Shown here piece after piece: positions 41,517 to 48,899 of a stretch of DNA of 54,996 nucleotides; positions within the stretch are counted from its first letter, which is position 1, and each line of letters begins with the position of its first letter. Origin of the DNA: Gemmatimonadota bacterium (GTDB taxonomy: Bacteria; JAAXHH01); contig JAPPBT010000019.1 of assembly GCA_026702745.1 (NCBI GenBank), positions 1 through 54,996 of the forward strand, in the 5' to 3' direction. A program made the translations under genes and the position numbers. Below the pieces are notes generated by a model that was given only the letters and a program-made list of their open reading frames with translations, made no database searches and was not told where the DNA came from.

Positions 41517-42485
41517 TCATTGAACAGGCAGGGATTCCAGGGGATAGTCGATATAAGCGTCCATAATCTGCCGGTGGAGCTTCCGGCTGGCGCCGTTCAC
41601 CTGTTCCAGCGTGGCGCTCCAGGCCGTAACGTCGTTCTTGCCGTCCCGGACGGCCGAGCAAAGGGAGGCGCTGATCGACGCCGCTTCCCTGCTCGCATCG
41701 GGCGATGGACCCGATCCAATGGCGTCCAGCACGGAGGCGATCGCGTCGAGGGACCGGCGCACCGAACCCGGAAGCAGTTCGTCCGTTACGATCAGGTCGA
41801 GCACCTGACCGGGCTGAACCACTACACTGTAGGCATGCACGTATGCGTCGAAGGCGTGGAACACGTGCAGCAGGTTCGCCCAGTCCGCGTCGAATGATTC
41901 GTCCTGCCTGTCCTGCGCCGCAGTATGCGACAACAGGATCGATGCGGAAAGTTGCACCCGTTCGATATACCTGCCCAGCTGGATGAAATGCCAGCCATCA
42001 TCCCTGTACATGGTCGCTTCGGCCACGCCGGTGAAGGTGGCGATATCCTTTGCCGTCCCCGCGTAAAACGACTCCGGGGCCGTCTTCCAAATCTCCTGGA
42101 TGGTCAATCCCTGCAGGCGCAGGAAGGTCATGTTCAGCGAAAGCCACATCTCGGCGCTGATGTAGTTGCGTACCTGCCGCGCGTTCTCCCTGGCATACGC
42201 GAAGCAGTTCCATATGGAATCCGGATTCGTGGGTTCAAAAGTAAGATGATCGGCCAGGGTATAGGAGTCGGCCAGCGCGTAGTCGTCGCTCCCGAAGGCT
42301 TCAAGTGTACCGGCGGGCGGAAACTGGTTCATACTGCTGTACACGCGGTTCCATCCGAAGTGGATCTCGCGCAACGGACGGTCCACCAGCGTCTCCACCT
42401 GCAGTTGCATCAGCCGGCTGAGGTGTGCGGCGCGCTCGAGATACCGGCCCATCCAGTACAGGCCCTGTGCGCTTCTGGACAGCAT
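41517..42485 (-). CDS. Alpha-E domain protein
   Basis: This 322-residue all-helical protein starts MLSRSAQGLYWMGRYLERAAHLSRL, the alpha-E signature in which a conserved Tyr-Trp-x-Gly-Arg-Tyr-x-Glu-Arg stretch recurs. A second copy is seen as WHFIQLGRYIERVQLSASIL near residue 175. Its function is unknown beyond its tight association with circularly permuted ATP-grasp enzymes and transglutaminases. Its ATG directly abuts the stop codon of the ATP-grasp gene (TGAATG), and it ends 4 bp before the transglutaminase gene, so stoichiometric coexpression is likely. Confidence 0.93.
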   Translation of the reverse strand: MLSRSAQGLYWMGRYLERAAHLSRLMQLQVETLVDRPLREIHFGWNRVYSSMNQFPPAGTLEAFGSDDYALADSYTLADHLTFEPTNPDSIWNCFAYARENARQVRNYISAEMWLSLNMTFLRLQGLTIQEIWKTAPESFYAGTAKDIATFTGVAEATMYRDDGWHFIQLGRYIERVQLSASILLSHTAAQDRQDESFDADWANLLHVFHAFDAYVHAYSVVVQPGQVLDLIVTDELLPGSVRRSLDAIASVLDAIGSGPSPDASREAASISASLCSAVRDGKNDVTAWSATLEQVNGASRKLHRQIMDAYIDYPLESLPVQ

Positions 42486-43919
42486 TCAGTCCCCCAGTAC
42501 CCAGACGTCCTTGCCTCCGCCCCCCTGGCTGGAGTTTACGACCAGGCTGCCCTCCCGCAGCGCCACCCGGCAGAACGCGCCCGGCACGATACGGGTCTCG
42601 CGGCCATGGAGCACGAAGGGCCGCAGGTCCACGTGCCGCGCCGCGGCACGGCCCCCGATCAGGCAGGGCGCGCGCGAAAGGTCCAGTACGGGCTGCGAAA
42701 TGAAGTCCGCGGGGTCTTCCCGCAATGCACGGGCGCAGGCTTCTCGTTCATCAGCCGTCGATTCCGGCCCGACCAGCATGCCGTATCCCCCCGAACCGCC
42801 CACCCGTTTCACGACGAGGTCCCGGAGGTTGTCCAGGGTGAATTCAAGATCCTCCGGCCGTCGGCAGATGTAGGTCTTCACGTTCCGCAGCAACGGTTCT
42901 TCGGCCAGGTAATAGCGGATCATGTCGGGGACGTATGCGTATACGCTCTTGTCGTCCGCTACGCCCGTACCCGGCGCATTCACCAGGGTGACGTTTCCTG
43001 CCCGGTAGACACCCATGAGGCCGGGGAGGCCCAGCAGGGAATCCGGCCGGAATACGAGCGGATCCAGGAAATCGTCGTCCACCCGGCGGTAGATGACGTC
43101 CACCCTCTGCAGCCCCGAAGTGGTGCGCATGTATACATAACCGCCATCGACCAGCAGGTCCCGGCCCTCGACGAGGGTCGCCCCGATCTCGTGCGCCAGG
43201 TAGATGTGCTCGTAAAACGCCGCGTTGTATACACCGGGCGTCAGCAGTACCACGCAAGGATCGTAATCCGTGCGCGGAGCGAGTTCCCTCAGCGTTTCGC
43301 GAAGCATGCGCCCGTAGTGCTCGACTTCCTGCACCCGGCAACTGCGGTAGAGCCGGCGCAGGTTGGCCTTGACCGCCTTCCGGTTGGCGACCATGTAGGA
43401 AACGCCGGAAGGCACGCGCAGGTTGTCCTCGAGCACATGGAATCCTTCGTTCGTGCGGACCAGGTCGGTGCCGCAGACCGCGACATACGTCCCGTGCGGC
43501 ACGGGCACGCCCCGCATTTCGACGCGGTACTGGGGACAGCCGCGTACCAGGGCGACCGGGACGACTCCGTCTTCGACAATGCGGGCAGGACCGTACACAT
43601 CGGCAAGGAATCGGTTCAGCGCCTTCAGCCGCTGGGTAAGTCCAGCTTCGAGCTGCCGCCATTCTTCGGCGGGCAGGATCCGGGGCAGGCAGTCGACGGG
43701 CATGATGCGCTCGCCGGCTTCGTCTCCGCCGTATACCGTAAACGTGATGCCTTCGCTGGAAAAGGAATGCGTGACCCGTTCCTGCATGCGAACAAGTTCT
43801 TCGACGGAAAGCCGGAGCAGAGATTCGTGCAGGCTGCGGCAATGAGCGCGCGGCGTACCGTCAGGCAGGAACATCTCGTCGTAGAAAGCGCTGTCCAGGT
43901 CGTATGCGTCAAAATCCAT
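42486..43919 (-). CDS. Circularly permuted type 2 ATP-grasp protein
   Basis: This 477-residue protein belongs to the circularly permuted ATP-grasp type 2 group. Visible features are FLADVYGPARIVEDGVVP, GTYVAVCGTDLVRT, VLEDNLRVPSGVSYMVANR (a conserved block with Glu and Asn), VVLLTPGVYNAAFYEHIYLA, DLLVDGGYVYMRT and KRVGGSGGYGML, followed by SRAPCLIG. The group is expected to ligate carboxyl and amine groups with ATP, forming peptide-like bonds. It is the first gene of the trio with the alpha-E and transglutaminase genes. The 434-bp gap upstream is shared with the divergent metal operon. Confidence 0.93.
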   Translation of the reverse strand: MDFDAYDLDSAFYDEMFLPDGTPRAHCRSLHESLLRLSVEELVRMQERVTHSFSSEGITFTVYGGDEAGERIMPVDCLPRILPAEEWRQLEAGLTQRLKALNRFLADVYGPARIVEDGVVPVALVRGCPQYRVEMRGVPVPHGTYVAVCGTDLVRTNEGFHVLEDNLRVPSGVSYMVANRKAVKANLRRLYRSCRVQEVEHYGRMLRETLRELAPRTDYDPCVVLLTPGVYNAAFYEHIYLAHEIGATLVEGRDLLVDGGYVYMRTTSGLQRVDVIYRRVDDDFLDPLVFRPDSLLGLPGLMGVYRAGNVTLVNAPGTGVADDKSVYAYVPDMIRYYLAEEPLLRNVKTYICRRPEDLEFTLDNLRDLVVKRVGGSGGYGMLVGPESTADEREACARALREDPADFISQPVLDLSRAPCLIGGRAAARHVDLRPFVLHGRETRIVPGAFCRVALREGSLVVNSSQGGGGKDVWVLGD

Positions 43920-44353
43920 TACGAGGGTCTCCGATCGTCGGGCCAGCGAGATCCTTGTCCTGGAATCGCAAGGCTCGAAGCGGCCGGGGACTGGCCTTCA
44001 CGCCTTGCTCGGGCATTGCTTATATCTGGCTCATGCTTTCCACCGGCTAACATGTTATATCGGGCAAAGCGGCAGATCAAGGGAAGTCTCCCCGCGCGAT
44101 CAGGGCCCGGACAGCATGACTTCAGTATCCGGCCATACCGTATGCGAACCTGCCTTCCGATTCCAACATTTCTATTGCGCTTTCAGGTTCTCCAGGTATA
44201 ATCACGCTTAGGTATCATCACTCGTCAGATGTACCGTCCGCGCGCGAATCCTGTCTTGCTGATTCCAGTTGCATCAGCCTGATCGTCCTTCTTACATAAC
44301 CTGAGACATAAACAGAGGTTTCCGCGATAGTCATAACGGCGGGAGATGGATTG
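43920..44353. other. Divergent intergenic region without a recognisable gene
   Basis: This 434-bp stretch separates the ATP-grasp operon from the metal operon. A 68-codon open frame (44005-44211) has no family resemblance, no good Shine-Dalgarno and poor codon character, so I do not call it. On the minus strand near 44055-44085 there are AT-rich TATAAC/GATATA elements that could serve the ATP-grasp promoter, but spacing to a -35 is poor. No metalloregulator gene (CsoR, MerR or ArsR) is present. Confidence 0.6.
44269..44297 (+). promoter_or_regulatory. Possible promoter of the metal transport operon
   Basis: TTGCAT (44269-44274), a 17-bp spacer and TTACAT (44292-44297) lie 57 bp before the permease ATG. 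I see no CueR- or CsoR-type dyad in the spacer. Confidence 0.4.
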
Positions 44354-45673
44354 ATGGGCGCTACGCTGACGAATACACTTACCGCGTATTTTGACTTCAT
44401 CTGGATGTCCTTCCTGTTGCTGGGGCCGATGTTGATCCTGGGTCTGCTGCTCGCCGGCCTTATCCACGTGTTCATTTCCCGGGAAGCGATCCTCAAATGG
44501 CTTCGGGAAGACAGCCTCCGGTCGGTCTCCGTCAGCTCCGCGGTCGGCGTGCCGGTCCCGCTGTGCAGTTGTTCCGTTGTCCCCGTCGTGGCCGAAATGC
44601 GCCGGAAGGGCGCCTCACGTTCGTCCTGCATGGCCTTCCTGATCACCGCGCCGGAAACCGGAGCAGACTCCATTCTGGTCACCAACGCGTTTTTCGGGTT
44701 CGTCGCCGCCGTAGTTCGCCCTGTCATCAGCTTCATTACGGCCGTCGTAGCAGGCATTTTCTGCATTGGCCTGATCAAGGACGACAGCGGGGCGGTCAAG
44801 CCGGGCGAGGAAAGCCACGAACCCCCTGACCACGATCATGATCGTTGCCACGCGGCCCATGATCCGTTGATTTCGGACAAGAACGATTGCTACGTCAGAC
44901 CCTCCGCCATGAAGATCCTGATGACGCGGTGGTTAAAGGGGTTAACCACCGTGGCTTCCACCTGGAAGATCGGATCGTGGATCAAACCACGTTTATACCA
45001 CGAAATCGCCGGTGAACAGACTAGTAAGTCCGGCAAGGCTGCGGAGGCGAACCGCGTTGCAGCGCAATACCCCGGTCTCGATTTCAAGAAGATCGTCCGC
45101 CACATCATGCACTACGGCTTTGTAGAGATCGCCGACGATATTCTCTTCGCCCTGCTCGTCGGCATCGCACTGGGCGGCGTGCTCTATCTCGTCATTCCGG
45201 CCGACCTGATGTCGAACGATTACGCGCGCTGGCTGTCCTACCCCGTCATGGTCATCGTCGGCGTGCCCCTCTATATCTGTGCTTCGGCCAGCACACCGAT
45301 AGCGGCCGCGCTGGTGGCCCGAGGCGTGAGCCCCGGCGCCGCGCTGATTTTCCTGATGACCGGACCGGCTACCAACACGAGTACCATCGCCATGATCATG
45401 AGTCGATTCGGCAAGCGCTTCGCGGCCGTTTACGTGACCTCCGTCATCGCGGTAACCGTCGTGACCGGCATCGCCATCGACTTCATGCTGCTGGCGACGG
45501 GCTTCACGATTTCCGTCAACCTGCTCCCTTCCGGTTCCCACGCGATCCAGTTCATACAGTGGGGCGGCGCGATGGCATTGATCGCGCTGATCATCTGGCG
45601 GTACCGCGCGGGCGCCATGCGAAAAGGATACCAGGAAATGATGTCCAATGTCAGGATGCGTCCATCAAGATGA
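44354..45673 (+). CDS. Permease of the SO_0444 Cu/Zn efflux type
   Basis: This 439-residue polytopic protein has the permease (DUF318/ArsP-like) motif VPVPLCSCSVVPVVAEMRRKGASRSSCMAFLITAPETG, in which the CSC cysteines are expected to bind metal. A central cytoplasmic loop is rich in His, Asp and Cys (HEPPDHDHDRCHAAHD). The second half repeats the fold with VGVPLYICASASTPIAAALVARGVSPGAALIFLMTGPATN. SO_0444-like proteins confer copper or zinc resistance by export. The ATG at 44354 follows GGGAGA by 7 bases. Its stop overlaps the next start as ATGA, so it is coupled to the ZIP gene. Confidence 0.88.
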   Translation: MGATLTNTLTAYFDFIWMSFLLLGPMLILGLLLAGLIHVFISREAILKWLREDSLRSVSVSSAVGVPVPLCSCSVVPVVAEMRRKGASRSSCMAFLITAPETGADSILVTNAFFGFVAAVVRPVISFITAVVAGIFCIGLIKDDSGAVKPGEESHEPPDHDHDRCHAAHDPLISDKNDCYVRPSAMKILMTRWLKGLTTVASTWKIGSWIKPRLYHEIAGEQTSKSGKAAEANRVAAQYPGLDFKKIVRHIMHYGFVEIADDILFALLVGIALGGVLYLVIPADLMSNDYARWLSYPVMVIVGVPLYICASASTPIAAALVARGVSPGAALIFLMTGPATNTSTIAMIMSRFGKRFAAVYVTSVIAVTVVTGIAIDFMLLATGFTISVNLLPSGSHAIQFIQWGGAMALIALIIWRYRAGAMRKGYQEMMSNVRMRPSR

Positions 45674-46620
45674 ACGATATCGTTTTGCTGCTTCTCGCAT
45701 ATTCGACGATGATCTTTGCCGTGTCCCTGCTCGGCGGGAAGCTTTCGGCCATCGTCACCCTGACGCACACCCGGACGCATCTGGTCATGAGTTTCGTGGC
45801 GGGATTTCTTCTTGGCGTCGCCATGTACCATCTGTTGTTGCACAGTCTCGAAGATATCCCAGGTCCGCATGCCGGTGAAATCGCCGTGGGTTGCGTGGTA
45901 CTGGGCGTCATCATGATGATCGTACTGTTGCGGTTCTTCAGGTTCCATCAGCACGAATTCGGCCAGGATCCGGTCCAGGTATCGGATCATGATGGCCGGC
46001 ACGACCACCCGGACTCGCACGACCACCCGGACCCGCACGACCACCCGGGCCATCAGGGCCAGCCGGACCAGCACGGCCATCAGGCTGCGACAGTCGTCAA
46101 TCCCCGAAGCGTGTTCGGCGTCGCCACGGGCCTCGGCCTGCATACCATCACCGAGGGGATCGCCCTCGGCGCAAGCATGCGAATGGGACTGATTCACGAC
46201 GAGGGAGCGGTCCTCGTCGGACTGGGCGTGTTGTTGGCGATCATGCTGCATAAACCATTGGACGCGTACTCCATCATCGGATTGATGCGGGTATCCGGTT
46301 ACGCGAACCGGACCTGCACGCTGACCAATTTCGGTTTCGCCCTGCTCTGTCCGCTCATCACCGTATTGACCTTTTTCGGCGTCGGCCTGTTGAGCCATTT
46401 CAACGAACTGCACGTCGTGGGGTACGTCATGGCCTTCGCCGCCGGTGTTTTCCTGTGCATTGCTTTGAGCGACCTGCTTCCCGAGATTCAGTTTCACAGC
46501 CACGACCGCGGAATCCTCGCCCTGGTTTTTCTCATCGGGGTTGGACTCGCGTACGCCCTATTCCACTTCGAATCCGAGACCCTGCACGGGCTGGAGACGC
46601 TGGATAACCATAACCATTAG
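45670..46620 (+). CDS. ZIP-family metal transporter with His-rich loop
   Basis: This 316-residue protein has about eight membrane spans. The core metal-site helices read GLGLHTITEGIALGASM (TM4, with the His and Glu of the ZIP binuclear site) and LAIMLHKPLDAYSIIG (TM5). A cytoplasmic loop of HDHPD-type repeats near residue 110 is the usual ZIP metal-sensing segment, here built from 18-bp repeats. ZIP proteins move zinc, iron or manganese into the cytoplasm, although some close relatives act in the other direction. The ATGA overlap with the permease gene supports coordinate action. I start at 45670; a longer frame upstream would lie inside the permease gene. Confidence 0.88.
   Translation: MNDIVLLLLAYSTMIFAVSLLGGKLSAIVTLTHTRTHLVMSFVAGFLLGVAMYHLLLHSLEDIPGPHAGEIAVGCVVLGVIMMIVLLRFFRFHQHEFGQDPVQVSDHDGRHDHPDSHDHPDPHDHPGHQGQPDQHGHQAATVVNPRSVFGVATGLGLHTITEGIALGASMRMGLIHDEGAVLVGLGVLLAIMLHKPLDAYSIIGLMRVSGYANRTCTLTNFGFALLCPLITVLTFFGVGLLSHFNELHVVGYVMAFAAGVFLCIALSDLLPEIQFHSHDRGILALVFLIGVGLAYALFHFESETLHGLETLDNHNH
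46000..46053. repeat. Three 18-bp in-frame repeats encoding a His-rich loop
   Basis: Units of 18 bp start at 46000, 46018 and 46036, with core CACGACCACCCGGAC. They encode HDHPDS, HDHPDP and HDHPGH. Here the repeated peptide has an obvious possible role in metal binding. Confidence 0.92.
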
Positions 46621-46647
46621 CATCCCCCCGCACCGCGAGCAGCGCCC

Positions 46648-48867
46648 ATGTTGACCTCCACCCAGGGAACAGAGAACAGCGTGGATACCGAAACCCGTGT
46701 ATTCCACGTCGACGGCATGACCTGCAGCGCGTGCTCGGTACGGGTAGAGAAGGTCCTCTCCCAGGTCCCCGGTGTCGCAGCAGCCCACGTGAACCTCGCT
46801 CTGGAACGAGCGACGTTGACGGTTGCGCCCGGCGTGGAAGAAGGCGCACTGTCCGGACCCGTAGCCGCCGCGGGGTACCGGCTGAGCGCCGTTCAGGACG
46901 ATCGACGCGAGCCCGAAACGGAGCCCGGTCAGTCACGCAGGGACCGTGTCGCCATGGTCGTCTCGATTTGCCTGACGCTTCCCTTCCTGCTGCAGATGCT
47001 GGCCGGGCTGCTGCGGGGCTGGACCGGTTTCGACGGGCACATGCCGGTATACGTGGAAGCGATGCTCGCGACCGTACTGCAGATCGGGGTCGGCGCCCGA
47101 TACTACCGGAGCGCTTTCCACGCGCTGCGCGGCGGTGGGGCGAATATGGACGTACTGGTGGCCCTCGGAACCACTTCGGCCTACGCGTACAGCGGCTACC
47201 TCGCCTTACGACTGGGTGCCGACGCGGCGGGCCTGCTCTACTTCGAAGCCTCCGCGATCATCATCACCCTGGTACTCATCGGCAAGTACATCGAGACCCG
47301 GGCGCGCCGCAGCGCGAGCCGGGCGATTCGGGAACTGCTGGCGATCCGGCCGGTCACCGCGCGGGTACGGACGGCGAACGGCACGGAGCGGGAGACGCCG
47401 GTGCATGCCTTGAAGCCCGGCGATGTCGTTATCTGCCGTCCAGGCGACCGGGTGGCCGCGGACGGCGTCGTGCTCCGGGGCGAAGCCGAGGTCGACGAAG
47501 CGCTGATCACCGGTGAGAGCGTCCCGGCGCCCAAAAACCCGGCCGACACCGTGATCGCCGGATCGATGAACATCAACGGCTTCCTGGAAATCGAGGCCCG
47601 GGCTGTAGGGAGCGATTCGACGCTGGGTCGGGTAATCCGCCTGGTCGAAAGCGCACAGGCCGCAAAGCCGGCCATACAGCGCATGGTGGATCGCGTAAGC
47701 GCCGTTTTCGTACCGGTGGTCGTCGGCCTGGCCGTGATCACCTTCACCGCGTGGGCTCTTTCGGGGGCCGGACTGGAATACGCGTTGATCAATGCCGTCT
47801 CCGTCCTCGTCATCGCCTGTCCCTGCGCGCTGGGACTGGCGACGCCGACGGCCATCGTGGCCGGTGCTGGCGTGGCGGCCCGAGCGGGCATCCTGGTCAG
47901 GGACATCGAATCCCTGGAACAGGCGAACGACCTGACGCACGTTGTATTCGACAAGACGGGCACCCTGACCGAAGGCCGGTCCGTCATCGCATCCATTACG
48001 CCCCTGGCCGATCAGGACGAAGGCGGTCTGCTTCGTATCGCCTCATCGCTGCAGCAGGGCAGCGAGCATCCCCTGGCCACCGCGTTTCTGCGCATGACCA
48101 AGGAAAGAAACATCGCCCTTTTCGACGTGAGAGGATTCAGGAGCGTGGTGGCTAAAGGGGTCCAGGGGGAAATAGAGGGCGCAATCTACCTGCTCGGCAA
48201 CCGGAGGCTCTTCGATCAATACTGCCCGGGCATCGAGCCGCCCGAAGCACAGGACAGTGGAGGTTCAACACTGGTCTGGCTGGCGGTCCGAACCGATACC
48301 GGATGCGCTTTTCTGGCACGCTTCGAACTCATCGACGCGATGCGTCCCGATGCGGCCTTAGCGGTGGATGGACTCCGGAAGCTGGGAGTCAAGTCCCTGC
48401 TGGTTTCCGGCGACGCAGAGGCCGTCGTGGACCGTATCGGACGGCAGGCCGGCATTGAGGAGACCTACGGCGCCGCAACGCCGGAAGAAAAGGAACGAAT
48501 CGTAAGCCGGCTTACAGAGAACGGCGCCAGGGTCTGCATGGTCGGTGACGGGATCAACGACGCGCCTGCCCTCGCCCGTTCCGCCGTGGGGATCGCCATG
48601 GGCTCCGGTACAGACGTGGCCATGGAAACGGCCGCGATTACGCTGATGAGACCCGATCCGACCCTGGTGGCCGGGGCCATCGACGTGAGCCGGAAGACGA
48701 TCCGAAAAATCAAGCAGAATCTGTTCTGGGCGTTTATCTACAACGTGATCGGGCTGCCTCTCGCGGCGCTGGGGTTTCTCGTCCCCGCATTCGCCGCGGC
48801 CATGATGGCGGCCTCCAGCATAAGCGTCGTCCTGAACGCGCTGACACTTCGCTCGTGGCGTCCATGA
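46648..48867 (+). CDS. copA: Copper-exporting P1B-type ATPase
   Basis: This 739-residue protein has one N-terminal HMA domain (FHVDGMTCSACSVRVEKVL), then eight predicted membrane spans. The CPC metal-binding motif is at residues 391-393 (VIACPCALGLATPTAI), which with the HMA signature indicates Cu(I) specificity. The phosphorylated aspartate is D435 in FDKTGTLTEG. SEHPLATA is the nucleotide-domain HP motif, and VGDGINDAPALARSAVGIAMG is the hinge. Soft-metal residues in TM7/8 (YNVIGLPLAA and MMAASSISVVLNALTL) fit CopA. It begins 27 bp after the ZIP gene and completes a metal homeostasis operon. A GTG at 46681 is an alternative start. Confidence 0.95.
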   Translation: MLTSTQGTENSVDTETRVFHVDGMTCSACSVRVEKVLSQVPGVAAAHVNLALERATLTVAPGVEEGALSGPVAAAGYRLSAVQDDRREPETEPGQSRRDRVAMVVSICLTLPFLLQMLAGLLRGWTGFDGHMPVYVEAMLATVLQIGVGARYYRSAFHALRGGGANMDVLVALGTTSAYAYSGYLALRLGADAAGLLYFEASAIIITLVLIGKYIETRARRSASRAIRELLAIRPVTARVRTANGTERETPVHALKPGDVVICRPGDRVAADGVVLRGEAEVDEALITGESVPAPKNPADTVIAGSMNINGFLEIEARAVGSDSTLGRVIRLVESAQAAKPAIQRMVDRVSAVFVPVVVGLAVITFTAWALSGAGLEYALINAVSVLVIACPCALGLATPTAIVAGAGVAARAGILVRDIESLEQANDLTHVVFDKTGTLTEGRSVIASITPLADQDEGGLLRIASSLQQGSEHPLATAFLRMTKERNIALFDVRGFRSVVAKGVQGEIEGAIYLLGNRRLFDQYCPGIEPPEAQDSGGSTLVWLAVRTDTGCAFLARFELIDAMRPDAALAVDGLRKLGVKSLLVSGDAEAVVDRIGRQAGIEETYGAATPEEKERIVSRLTENGARVCMVGDGINDAPALARSAVGIAMGSGTDVAMETAAITLMRPDPTLVAGAIDVSRKTIRKIKQNLFWAFIYNVIGLPLAALGFLVPAFAAAMMAASSISVVLNALTLRSWRP

Positions 48868-48899
48868 AGCAGGCAGGTTTTTCAGGTCATCGATCCTGC

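Noticed and set aside
44005-44211. A small 68-codon gene upstream of the metal operon
   Set aside because: No family resemblance, no convincing ribosome binding site, and it does not look like a metalloregulator or metallochaperone.
48868-48899. Rho-independent terminator between copA and the kinase gene
   Set aside because: The only dyad (AGCAGG/CCTGCT) has 6-bp arms around a long loop that contains the T-run rather than preceding it, so it does not have terminator form.
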